Below, piece by piece: positions 25,821 to 33,604 of a stretch of 33,763 nucleotides of DNA. The position numbers were made by a program, and so were the translations under genes. The DNA lies in NCBI RefSeq assembly GCF_024642405.1, contig NZ_JAHEBC010000007.1, forward strand, positions 1 through 33,763, in the 5' to 3' direction. Position 1 is the first letter of the stretch. Each line of letters begins with the position of its first letter. The stretch is from Algoriphagus sp. (GTDB taxonomy: Bacteria > Bacteroidota > Bacteroidia > Cytophagales > Cyclobacteriaceae). The notes below the pieces were generated by a model. The model saw only the letters and a list, made by a program, of their open reading frames with translations. It had not been told where the DNA came from and made no database searches.

Positions 25821-26051
25821 ATGGCAACAGTATATCTAACCCTTGGTTTTGTAGCCCTTTTCTTTATTTTGATGTCAGTTAGGCTGATTTTCTTGAAGAA
25901 TGGGGAGTTTAAAGGCACTTGCGCCTCCCAAAACCCTTATTTAAACAAAGATGGTGAAACCTGCAGTTATTGTGGCAAAACCGTTGACTCAACAAGCAGC
26001 TGCGGTAATCCAGACAATGAGGTGGATAAAGTATTGGCCAAATTCAAGTAA
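25821..26051 (+). CDS. small single-TM protein with four cysteines (putative metal-binding)
   Basis: The 76-residue protein has an N-terminal membrane helix (VYLTLGFVALFFILMSVRLIFL) and a soluble tail FKGTCASQNPYLNKDGETCSYCGKTVDSTSSCGNPD. Cys34, Cys48, Cys51 and Cys61 give C-x13-C-x2-C-x9-C, which looks like a small zinc-ribbon or iron-sulfur knuckle. By the positive-inside rule (RLIFLK after the helix) the cysteine tail should be cytoplasmic, with the short N-terminus outside. I know no function; similar short proteins are annotated only as membrane or secreted proteins in related bacteria, from memory. Confidence 0.72.
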   Translation: MATVYLTLGFVALFFILMSVRLIFLKNGEFKGTCASQNPYLNKDGETCSYCGKTVDSTSSCGNPDNEVDKVLAKFK

Positions 26052-26108
26052 AATTATATTCAAATAACCTTTAGAGAATCACATTTTTCACAAAATTAAT
26101 TACCATAC

Positions 26109-27503
26109 GTGTCGTTAATAAAATCTATCTCTGGCATAAGAGGGACAATTGGAGGTAAAGCAGGCGAAGGGCTCACTCCAGTCGATGTTGTAAAATTCAC
26201 TTCTGCATACGGGGCATGGGTATTAGAAAATACCGGAAATCCTAAAATAATTATAGGGAGGGATGCTAGACTCTCAGGAGAGATGGTCTCAAAATTAGTT
26301 TCTGCCACGCTCCAAGGAATGGGAATCCATGTGATCGATCTCGGCTTGAGCACCACCCCAACAGTAGAATTCGCAGTTCCTTTAGAAAAAGCTGGGGGAG
26401 GTATTATCTTAACAGCGAGTCATAATCCTATTCAGTGGAATGCTTTAAAACTTTTGAATTCAAAGGGAGAGTTTATTTCAGATTCCGAAGGAAAAGACAT
26501 TCTTGAAAAAGCTGAGAAAGAAGACTTCACGTTTGCTGAAGTAAAAAAGATTGGTGCCTACACTCAAATTGATGACTACATAGATCGCCATATTCAGCAC
26601 GTGCTGGATTTAGAATTAGTAGATAAAGAAGCTATCGCTGCAAGGAATTTTAAAATCGTAGTAGACGCTGTAAATTCTACAGGGGGCATTGCAGTACCAA
26701 AGCTTTTAAAAGCACTGGGTGTAAATGAAATAGAGGAAATGTACTGTACACCAGATGGTCATTTCCCACATAATCCTGAGCCTCTTCCAGAAAACTTAAG
26801 GGATATATCCCAAAAACTTGAGAAAGGAAGTTTTGACCTTGGAATTGTAGTTGACCCTGATGTAGATAGACTTGCATTTATAAATGAGGATGGTTCTGCA
26901 TTTGGAGAAGAATATACTTTAGTTGCAGTCGCAGATTATGTACTTTCCAAAACTAAGGGCAACACAGTCTCAAACTTAAGTTCTACCAGAGCATTAAGAG
27001 ACGTCACCGAAAAACATGGAGGAACCTATACTGCTGCTGCAGTAGGTGAGGTAAATGTTGTCAACCAAATGAAAGCAGTGGATGCCGTGATAGGTGGAGA
27101 AGGTAATGGGGGTATTATTTATCCTGCATCCCATTATGGACGAGATGCATTAGTGGGAATTGGATTATTCCTTACCCATTTGGCAAATTTTGGAAAAACT
27201 ATTTCCAGATTGAGAGCCAGCTATCCAAACTATTATATTTCAAAAAACAAGATCGAACTCACTCCTGAAATTGATGTAGATATAATTCTTGTCGAAATAA
27301 AAGAGAAATATAAAAAGCAACCTATCAATGACATCGATGGGGTAAAAATTGAATTTGAAAAAGAATGGGTACATTTGCGAAAGTCTAATACAGAGCCAAT
27401 TATCCGTATTTATTCAGAATCTGAATCTGAAGCCACTGCTGAGCATCTTGCAAAAAAAATCATGCAGGATATTAAGGAAATTGTTAGTAAATCTCTTCTA
27501 TAA
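26109..27503 (+). CDS. glmM: phosphoglucosamine mutase (phosphohexomutase family)
   Basis: GlmM converts glucosamine 6-phosphate to glucosamine 1-phosphate for UDP-GlcNAc synthesis. The 464-residue protein has the start KSISGIRGTIGG, catalytic TASHNP (Ser104), metal loop DPDVDR (Asp249, Asp251, Asp253), sugar loop GEGNGG at 330-335, and phosphate-binding RKSNTEP at 424-430, in canonical order. The start is GTG: a TAA lies 12 nt upstream in frame and no ATG fits. A phosphomannomutase is the main alternative, but GEGNGG and the opening favour GlmM. The desulfurase gene follows after 37 bp. Confidence 0.88.
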   Translation: MSLIKSISGIRGTIGGKAGEGLTPVDVVKFTSAYGAWVLENTGNPKIIIGRDARLSGEMVSKLVSATLQGMGIHVIDLGLSTTPTVEFAVPLEKAGGGIILTASHNPIQWNALKLLNSKGEFISDSEGKDILEKAEKEDFTFAEVKKIGAYTQIDDYIDRHIQHVLDLELVDKEAIAARNFKIVVDAVNSTGGIAVPKLLKALGVNEIEEMYCTPDGHFPHNPEPLPENLRDISQKLEKGSFDLGIVVDPDVDRLAFINEDGSAFGEEYTLVAVADYVLSKTKGNTVSNLSSTRALRDVTEKHGGTYTAAAVGEVNVVNQMKAVDAVIGGEGNGGIIYPASHYGRDALVGIGLFLTHLANFGKTISRLRASYPNYYISKNKIELTPEIDVDIILVEIKEKYKKQPINDIDGVKIEFEKEWVHLRKSNTEPIIRIYSESESEATAEHLAKKIMQDIKEIVSKSLL

Positions 27504-27540
27504 ATATCCTTATTAAGTTATTGACCCAAGTAAAGAAAAG

Positions 27541-28683
27541 ATGAAAGTATATTTAGATAATGCAGCTACCACTGCGATGGACGATAGAGTGATCGAAGCC
27601 ATGTTGCCGTTCATGAAATCCCATTATGGAAACCCTTCTTCTGTACACAGCCAAGGTAGAGAAGTGCGTACAGCCATAGAAAGAGCCAGGAAAAAAGTAG
27701 CTGAATTATTAAACACTTCACCATCTGAAATTTTTTTTACTTCTGGAGGAACAGAAGCAGATAACACCGCAATAGTTTGTGGGATTGAAAGTCATGGTAT
27801 CAAACATGCTATTACCTCTCCATTAGAGCATCATGCGGTTCTTCACACCTTAGAAATTTGTGAGAAAAAAGGCCTTATAAAGCTTAGTATTTTAGATGTA
27901 AACGAAAACGGAGAAATTGATTTTAATCAATTAGAAGAATTGCTAAAAGAAAATCCTAATTCGTTGGTTTCTTTAATGCATGCTAATAATGAAATTGGGA
28001 ATCTGAACGATCTTTCAAAAATCGGTGATCTTTGTAAGGAGTATTCAGCTTTCTTTCATTCCGACACTGTTCAGACAATGGGGCATTATGTACATGATCT
28101 AAAATCTCTACCTGTAGACTCAATAGTTGCTGGTGGGCATAAATTTCATGGTCCTAAAGGATCTGGATTTTTATATGTTCGAAAGGATAAGAAAATCCAT
28201 CCCTTCATTCATGGGGGTGCTCAAGAAAGAAATATGCGAGGAGGCACCGAAAATGTGATTGGTATCATTGGAATTACCAAAGCTCTTGAACTTGCCTATT
28301 CAGAAATGGAAAGTCATCAAAGACATGTTACCTCTTTAAAAAAGTACTTTATTAAAAGCCTGCCGGAAGCAATTCCTGATGTATTATTCAATGGCCTATC
28401 TAAAGATTTGGACAAAAGCTTATATACGGTATTAAATGTGAGCCTTCCCCCCTCTGAAGCGAATAGAGGAATGCTTCTTTTTAATCTGGATTTAGAGGGC
28501 ATTTCAGCTTCTGGAGGATCTGCATGTAGCTCTGGAGCTACAGTTGGTTCACATGTTCTTAGAGCATTGAATCACAAGCCAGAAAGAGATGCCGTTCGAT
28601 TCTCCTTTAGTAGATATAATACAATCGAAGAAATAGATTATACTATTTCGAAATTAAAAGACCTCTATGCGGTAGAGGCATAA
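27541..28683 (+). CDS. cysteine desulfurase (NifS/IscS-like)
   Basis: This PLP enzyme takes sulfur from cysteine for iron-sulfur clusters or tRNA thiolation. In the 380 residues are the opening VYLDNAATTAMDDRV, HYGNPSSVHSQGR, FTSGGTEADN, PLEHHAVLHTLE (PLP-stacking His), HANNEIGN, the PLP lysine in AGGHKFHGPKG (Lys201), and the persulfide cysteine in SGGSACSSGA (Cys329). The group I loop is typical of IscS/NifS rather than SufS. No iscU-like scaffold gene is adjacent, so partner choice is open. Likely cotranscribed with glmM and ended by a strong terminator. Confidence 0.92.
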   Translation: MKVYLDNAATTAMDDRVIEAMLPFMKSHYGNPSSVHSQGREVRTAIERARKKVAELLNTSPSEIFFTSGGTEADNTAIVCGIESHGIKHAITSPLEHHAVLHTLEICEKKGLIKLSILDVNENGEIDFNQLEELLKENPNSLVSLMHANNEIGNLNDLSKIGDLCKEYSAFFHSDTVQTMGHYVHDLKSLPVDSIVAGGHKFHGPKGSGFLYVRKDKKIHPFIHGGAQERNMRGGTENVIGIIGITKALELAYSEMESHQRHVTSLKKYFIKSLPEAIPDVLFNGLSKDLDKSLYTVLNVSLPPSEANRGMLLFNLDLEGISASGGSACSSGATVGSHVLRALNHKPERDAVRFSFSRYNTIEEIDYTISKLKDLYAVEA

Positions 28684-28696
28684 AAAAGTAAATGAA

Positions 28697-28730
28697 ATAC
28701 CCCTAAAAATCAAACTCTTTTTAGGGGTAT
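28697..28730. terminator. bidirectional terminator after the cysteine desulfurase gene
   Basis: A perfect 13-bp stem (ATACCCCTAAAAA and its complement) with an 8-nt loop is followed by T-rich sequence and lies between convergent genes. Confidence 0.9.
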
Positions 28731-28734
28731 ATTT

Positions 28735-29493
28735 TTATTCTTGCGGCTTAGATCCAGCAGGTTTATACCCTAGTGAATAGGGCGTCCAAATTTCATAAAT
28801 AGGGTTTCCCGTGGAGCTTTGGCCAGAGTGGTGCCATTCCCCATCAATAACTTCAAAATCAAATCCTAAGCTTGCTCCAACTCGGCTATCATCTCTTGAG
28901 AAAAAAGTAATGTTTTCTACATATTTCCCATTTTCAGCTGTATAGGTTCCTCCCCCGGAACCTGAAAACTCTTTCGTTTCGGAATTAAATGCAACCCACT
29001 GAAATCTTCCCCCACCAAGGATTTTGATAGTTCTACGGGCACCTGGTGTAGACCTTGAGATCTCTCCATCCCTTTTTCTTCCCGTAATTACCCAGTTTCC
29101 AGACAAGGCGTCTTTTCTTTCTGGGAGTTTTTCCCATATTTCTACTAGCATCCTTCCATTTATTTCTGATGAAATCACCATTTTCCCATTGGTGAGATCC
29201 AATTTATATTTATTTGTGGTTCCTACCTGGGGAGGATCAAGGGTGAAAAAATCCAAAGTTTCATAATAATAGCCATCTTTGAATTCAATAGGACCACCCC
29301 CAGCACCTATAAAGTGATTATCAGCTAACTTTTTAGCTCCAAAAGAAAAATAATTATCCTGGTAAATTTTAACATATTCTTCTTCCGTAATTTCATTTCC
29401 ATTTTGATGCGTTAATTTCCAGGCACCGTCTAAGTCTTGGGCCTGTGTCCAGGCAAAAATTAAAAGTAGAGGAATCAATACAAATCTTTTCAT
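28735..29493 (-). CDS. secreted protein with two tandem lipocalin-like (DUF4488-like) domains
   Basis: A signal peptide (residues 1-18, ending TQAQ) is followed by two related units of about 105 residues. Unit 1: DGAWKLTHQNG... AGGGPIEFKDGYYYETLDFFTLDPPQVGT... VEIWEKL. Unit 2: SGNWVITGRKRDG... GSGGGTYTAENGKYVENITFFSRDDSRVGA... YEIWTPY. Shared features are the G.W start, a GGG turn, the aromatic Y.E...FF.....VG strand pair and the EIW end. This resembles DUF4488/lipocalin-like periplasmic beta-barrels of Bacteroidota; function unknown. It is monocistronic. Confidence 0.75.
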   Translation of the reverse strand: MKRFVLIPLLLIFAWTQAQDLDGAWKLTHQNGNEITEEEYVKIYQDNYFSFGAKKLADNHFIGAGGGPIEFKDGYYYETLDFFTLDPPQVGTTNKYKLDLTNGKMVISSEINGRMLVEIWEKLPERKDALSGNWVITGRKRDGEISRSTPGARRTIKILGGGRFQWVAFNSETKEFSGSGGGTYTAENGKYVENITFFSRDDSRVGASLGFDFEVIDGEWHHSGQSSTGNPIYEIWTPYSLGYKPAGSKPQE

Positions 29494-29605
29494 TTTTGTT
29501 TGGGTTTAAGTCTTCCTTATTCTGAAAATTCCGTAAGAAATATCAGAAAACCAATCATTCTAATGCTATTTCTAGCCTAATATCAAATAAAATTTTTGAA
29601 GAATT

Positions 29606-29929
29606 ATGAAAAAGTATACCCTCGGTAATTCCAAAGAAGAAATCTTGTTGATGTTTCCGCAAAAAAGCATCAAGAAAGTATTGGTCGGAGAAAAAAAGAT
29701 TGCAGTGGTAAGAATAGGATTAGAAATTTACTCATTTCAGTCAAATTGCCCACATCGAGGTGCTTCTTTGATAAATGGAATCATAAATGTCTCTCAAGAA
29801 ATAATTTGCCCGCTACATGAATATAGATTTGATATGAAATCCGGCAATGTAATAGTGGGTTCATGTCAAGACCTAGAAATTTATCCTAATAATTTAACTG
29901 ATACTGGATTAGAAATAATTATGCCTTAA
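29606..29929 (+). CDS. small Rieske [2Fe-2S] protein
   Basis: This stand-alone Rieske domain of 107 residues has both cluster-binding boxes: SNCPHRGASL (Cys48, His50) and ICPLHEYRFDMKSG (Cys68, His71). No signal peptide or oxygenase catalytic domain is present, so it is a soluble cytoplasmic ferredoxin-like electron carrier, like the small NirD- or BphF-type proteins. No reductase or oxygenase gene is nearby to identify its partner. Its stop overlaps the convergent csaA stop in a shared TTAA. Confidence 0.88.
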   Translation: MKKYTLGNSKEEILLMFPQKSIKKVLVGEKKIAVVRIGLEIYSFQSNCPHRGASLINGIINVSQEIICPLHEYRFDMKSGNVIVGSCQDLEIYPNNLTDTGLEIIMP

Positions 29930-30264
29930 TGTAGCTTTGATCCATTAGGAACCTGTTTATCTACACCCGCTAAAACAATCCCTCCTTCTTCTGCTAAAAA
30001 ACCCGTAACCAAAACCTCTGACATGAAATTTGCAATTTGTCTAGGTGCCAAATTGCAAACGCAGATAACTTGTCTCCCGATTAAGTTTTCAATTGAGTAA
30101 TGTGCAGTAATCTGAGCAGAGGATTTTTTGATCCCGATTTCATCTCCAAGATCAATCCAAATTTTATATGCCGGTTTCCGGGCTTTTTCAAAAATTTCTG
30201 AACGTACAATTGTACCGACCCTTAATTCAATTTTATCGAAATCTTTGTAGTCAATCGTTTGCAT
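29926..30264 (-). CDS. csaA: tRNA-binding domain protein (CsaA-like)
   Basis: A single tRNA-binding OB fold (EMAP-II/CsaA class) makes up the whole protein. The start FDKIELRVGTIVRSE, IDLGDEIGIKKSSAQI, VICVCNLAPRQIANFMSEVLVTGF and the late VPNGSKLH follow the family pattern closely. I start it at the ATG at 30264 (MQTIDYKDFD, 112 residues) rather than the TTG two codons earlier. CsaA is described as a chaperone-like, secretion-associated tRNA binder in Bacillus; the role here is unproven. It overlaps the Rieske gene tail-to-tail by 4 bp. Confidence 0.9.
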   Translation of the reverse strand: MQTIDYKDFDKIELRVGTIVRSEIFEKARKPAYKIWIDLGDEIGIKKSSAQITAHYSIENLIGRQVICVCNLAPRQIANFMSEVLVTGFLAEEGGIVLAGVDKQVPNGSKLH

Positions 30265-30338
30265 AGACAATTTTTTTTATAATTTTATGAACCTTTTGCA
30301 AATTCTGTAGTTAACTTAGTAAGTATACAATTTTACAA

Positions 30339-30695
30339 ATGTTCATGAAACCTTCATATCCTTTTAAGAAAATCGGCATTTCAGCATTATCCTTGATGGT
30401 ATTTTGCTTTTTAGCAGGTGAATCTTTTGCACAAGGTGAGCAAGAAAAAGTGGATTTAGAAAATGTAAAACAGACTGAAAAGCTCATCATCGAAGATCAA
30501 AGTCAAAATTCTGAGATTAATTCTCCAAAAGTTCTCCCTTCTAAAGTATTGTCTAATCCATTAAACAAAAATTTAGTGAAAAGAGATTTACCAGCTGGGG
30601 GTGTTGATAAAGAAATCAAAAAAGAAGAATCTTCTCCCTCAACTTTATCTTTCAACATTTTTCTTTATATAGTTGATAAATTCAAAGCTGATTAA
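30339..30695 (+). CDS. small secreted protein of unknown function
   Basis: I do not recognise a family. The 118-residue protein has a signal peptide (KKIGISALSLMVFCFLAGESFAQG) with likely cleavage after FAQ or FA, then a low-complexity, charged and probably disordered region (EQEKVDLENVKQTEKLIIEDQ...), and a compact C-terminal hydrophobic patch TLSFNIFLYIVDKFKAD that looks like an amphipathic helix. A second ATG two codons in could be the true start. It is divergent from csaA and ends in a 16-bp-stem terminator, which supports its being a real transcription unit. Confidence 0.65.
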   Translation: MFMKPSYPFKKIGISALSLMVFCFLAGESFAQGEQEKVDLENVKQTEKLIIEDQSQNSEINSPKVLPSKVLSNPLNKNLVKRDLPAGGVDKEIKKEESSPSTLSFNIFLYIVDKFKAD

Positions 30696-30710
30696 ATTCG
30701 GTTTAAAATA

Positions 30711-30746
30711 AATAAAAAATGAGGCTTTAGAGCCTCATTTTTTATT
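30711..30746. terminator. bidirectional terminator between the small secreted protein and the hisA-like gene
   Basis: A perfect 16-bp stem (AATAAAAAATGAGGCT and its complement) with a TTAG loop separates convergent genes. Confidence 0.92.
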
Positions 30747-30767
30747 TTCACTTATTTTTAACTAATT

Positions 30768-31502
30768 CTAACTTTTTGAAATGAACTGTTCAAGCTCGCT
30801 TAGTTTTAACATTCCTTCATAATAAGCTCTTCCAAATACTGCTGCACCCAAACCTATGTCTTTTAATTTTTTGAAATCCTCTATATTCCTTACACCACCA
30901 CTAGCAGCAATATTCAGGTTGGGGAATTTCTTTACAAGGTCTGCATAAAGTTCAAAATTAGGCCCTTGCATAACTCCATCTCTAGTCACATCAGAGCACT
31001 TAAGAAACTTTAATCCTCTTTCATAAAAAAACTCGATATGATCATATAAATCTATTTCTGTTTTCTTTAGCCAACCTTTGATTTTTATTTTATGATCTTC
31101 GGGATTCGTATCAGCCGCAAGGTTAATTTTTTCACGTCCATATGACAATATAAACTGGCTGAATCTTTCGGGATAGTTTGCAGCGGCTGAAGCAATAGTC
31201 ACAGTCTTTGCTCCAAACTCAAAACATTTAATAACATCCCCATCTGTGGATATTCCTCCTGTAAAGTCTATTTTAAGATTTGTATATCCTGCTATCGCTT
31301 CAAGAATATGATAATTTTTAGGCTCTCCCCTTCTAGCTCCATCTAAGTCAACTAGGTGAAGCCTTTTAATTCCAATAGATTCAAATTCTTGGGCAATCTC
31401 TAAAGGATTATTAGAAATTGCCTCTTCAGTAGCGAAATCACCTCTTTTCAGACGGACACATTTGCCATTTATCAACCAAATCGAAGGAATTATTTCAAAC
31501 AT
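30768..31502 (-). CDS. HisA-like TIM-barrel protein lacking the first catalytic aspartate
   Basis: The start is the ATG at 31502 (MFEIIPSIWL, 244 residues); the ORF-track TTG is three codons earlier. It follows HisA (ProFAR isomerase of histidine synthesis) along its whole length: NGKCVRLKRGDF, RLHLVDLDGAR, FTGGISTDGD, LAADTN (Asp131, matching the second catalytic Asp), CSDVTRDGVMQGPN, and AASGGVRNIEDF...VFGRAYYEG. The general acid/base aspartate of the first strand (PAIDL in HisA) is tryptophan here (PSIWL, Trp9). It stands alone, away from any his operon. It may be a paralogue with another role rather than the histidine enzyme. Confidence 0.82.
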   Translation of the reverse strand: MFEIIPSIWLINGKCVRLKRGDFATEEAISNNPLEIAQEFESIGIKRLHLVDLDGARRGEPKNYHILEAIAGYTNLKIDFTGGISTDGDVIKCFEFGAKTVTIASAAANYPERFSQFILSYGREKINLAADTNPEDHKIKIKGWLKKTEIDLYDHIEFFYERGLKFLKCSDVTRDGVMQGPNFELYADLVKKFPNLNIAASGGVRNIEDFKKLKDIGLGAAVFGRAYYEGMLKLSELEQFISKS

Positions 31503-31643
31503 GTGATACAATTATAGGTTTTTAGAGCTGCTATTTATTAAAATTTCCCTTAAAGATAATACAGAAGCGGTAATCATATCCCGCTATAAATGAAAACTAG
31601 TGAAAATTCAGCCTCAATTCATTAAAAATTAAATGATATCCGT

Positions 31644-32675
31644 TTATTGAATTTTCAACTTGGCAATTTTCCCATTGGAGCCAGAGGCCCATATTGCTTC
31701 TTCAGTATGTCCAAGTTTCACTGAATGAAATCCTTCAGCGGAAAAACTCTCCCAAGTTAACCCTCCATCTTTGGAAAAATCTGATCCAGTAGGCCCGACC
31801 GCTAACAACCAATGAAATCTTGGAAAATAAACAACCCCAGACCTATACCCTTTTGGTGCAGTAGATGGGATTCCCCATTCTTCATTTTCGGAATTGAAGG
31901 AAGCTGCATTAGAAATAGTATCCTGCATTTCAATATAATCACCTCCCACTAAAAAAACCTGTTTATTACCCATGGTAGCAACGGAAAATATTCCTTTAGA
32001 TGGTTCACCTTGGACAATAGGGGACTTCCACTTCTTCCAAGTTTCTCCTTGATCAGGAGAATAATGCAAATTTGCTTCAGCTCCCCCACTGCCTAACCAG
32101 AGATTATTATCATTTGCCACAAGGGATGTTGCGCTAGCAGCAAACCCTGCCTCACCATCTGATGCGTCCGGCAGATTGCTTACCGGATACCAAGAATCAC
32201 CTTGATTTGAAGTTTGCAAAATCATCCACCTCCCTTCAATAGGATCTCCAACAATAAACCCTTGATCCGGGTTGGAAAATGAAATTCCATCTAAAAATGC
32301 ATCTTTTACCTCTTGATGTTTTAAATCCCAAGATTTCCCGCCATCCATAGTTTTATAAATGACTGCTGGTTGACCTGCAGAAACAGCTATAGCTTTAACT
32401 GCATCAAAAGCGTGTATGGATCTAAAATCTACTGTATCAAGTCCTGCAATGACACCATGATCCCATGTTAAACCACCATCAATAGTTTTCAACCAAGTAC
32501 CTCCACTGCCAGTTGCCCAAGCAATTTCATCTGTAACTGGAGAAAGCCCCCTAAGGGAGGCTTTAACAGGGACTTCAAATATTTCCCAGCCTTTTGGACC
32601 ATCAGGGATATTTATTTCACTTGTCTGACAGGAAATTAAAAACCCTAAAGACAAAATGGATAAGAATTTTCGCAT
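31644..32675 (-). CDS. lipoprotein with Asp-box/YCF48-like beta-propeller
   Basis: The lipoprotein signal ends at Cys16 (LGFLISC). Five Asp-box or BNR-type repeats mark propeller blades: KTIDGGLTWD, KTMDGGKSWD, QTSNQGDSWY, YSPDQGETWK and FSKDGGLTWE. The overall pattern resembles YCF48/HCF136-like and sialidase-like propellers, often loosely named oxidoreductase or glycosyl hydrolase in annotations; catalytic residues of sialidases are not evident. It starts 8 bp after the isomerase gene stop, so it is the third gene of an operon with the Gfo/Idh/MocA and TIM-barrel genes, and probably acts in the envelope in the same sugar-related process. Confidence 0.82.
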   Translation of the reverse strand: MRKFLSILSLGFLISCQTSEINIPDGPKGWEIFEVPVKASLRGLSPVTDEIAWATGSGGTWLKTIDGGLTWDHGVIAGLDTVDFRSIHAFDAVKAIAVSAGQPAVIYKTMDGGKSWDLKHQEVKDAFLDGISFSNPDQGFIVGDPIEGRWMILQTSNQGDSWYPVSNLPDASDGEAGFAASATSLVANDNNLWLGSGGAEANLHYSPDQGETWKKWKSPIVQGEPSKGIFSVATMGNKQVFLVGGDYIEMQDTISNAASFNSENEEWGIPSTAPKGYRSGVVYFPRFHWLLAVGPTGSDFSKDGGLTWESFSAEGFHSVKLGHTEEAIWASGSNGKIAKLKIQ

Positions 32676-32683
32676 TGGCGAAA

Positions 32684-33601
32684 TTAAGAGATATCTACTT
32701 TTCTATAAGCTTCAATTAACGCTTTTTCTCCTTCTACTCCAGGATTGGCATTTCCGTGTTCCATTCCGCAAATACCTTTAAATCCTTTTTCGCTTATGAA
32801 TTTAAAAACATTACCATAATTAATTTCTCCGGTACCCGGTTCTTTTCTTCCTGGATTATCTCCTATTTGGATATATGCAATCTCATCCCATGTCTTTTGC
32901 ATGGTAGCTATTAGATTCCCCTCGTTTCGCTGCATATGGTAGATGTCATAGAGGATTTTACATGCTGGGCTGTCCACTGCTTTACAAATCATATAAGATT
33001 GATCAGCATGTCTTAAAAACAGATCTGGGTTATCACTAAGTGGTTCCATCACCATTACTAATCCATGAGGCTCAAAAATTTCAGCAGCTCTCTTATAAGC
33101 TTCAATTATATTGCCTGTCTGAACTCCCATAGGAAGATTTCTTTCAAAATACCCTGGTACCACGGTCATCCATTTTGCATTGACCCGCTTGGCCACCTCA
33201 ACTGAATTCCTACATGTCTCAAGAAACGTATCCAAAAACTCTTGTTTGCCAGTGGTAAGAGATACTTTCCAGTTATCTCCACCTTCAATGACAAAAACAC
33301 CCATTCTCATTCCCAAAGACTCCATCGTCTTGGCAATTAAAGTTTGATCCTCTAAAGATCGTCTTAGCATCCCATTATCTTCCAAAGAACGGAATCCCTG
33401 GTCGGCCATAAATTTCAACTCGTCTACAAGTCCTCCAGGCGCTGAGTTTTTAAACATTCCGAAATGAGGAGCAAAATCCATATTGAAGGTTGGTTCTGCT
33501 TTTTCAGGATTTGAGGCAAAAGAAGGAATAACAGCTCCCGAAGCAAATGTCAAGGCCGAGCCACTAAGTCCAAGGTTTCTTAAAAATTTTCTTCTTTCCA
33601 T
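32684..33601 (-). CDS. Tat-exported hydroxypyruvate isomerase-like TIM-barrel protein
   Basis: A twin-arginine signal MERRKFLRNLGLSG (RRKFLR at 3-8) followed by a hydrophobic run and ASNPEKAEP directs export of a folded, probably metal-bound enzyme. The body is a xylose-isomerase-like TIM barrel: VMVMEPLSDNP, ACKILYDIYHMQRNEGNLI, AYIQIGDNPGRKEPGTGEINY and GICGMEHGN match the hydroxypyruvate isomerase (Hyi) group and carry the metal-binding Glu, Asp, His and Glu positions. The true substrate is unknown and is likely a sugar or sugar acid, since the upstream gene (3-bp gap) encodes a Gfo/Idh/MocA oxidoreductase. Confidence 0.88.
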   Translation of the reverse strand: MERRKFLRNLGLSGSALTFASGAVIPSFASNPEKAEPTFNMDFAPHFGMFKNSAPGGLVDELKFMADQGFRSLEDNGMLRRSLEDQTLIAKTMESLGMRMGVFVIEGGDNWKVSLTTGKQEFLDTFLETCRNSVEVAKRVNAKWMTVVPGYFERNLPMGVQTGNIIEAYKRAAEIFEPHGLVMVMEPLSDNPDLFLRHADQSYMICKAVDSPACKILYDIYHMQRNEGNLIATMQKTWDEIAYIQIGDNPGRKEPGTGEINYGNVFKFISEKGFKGICGMEHGNANPGVEGEKALIEAYRKVDIS

Positions 33602-33604
33602 GAT

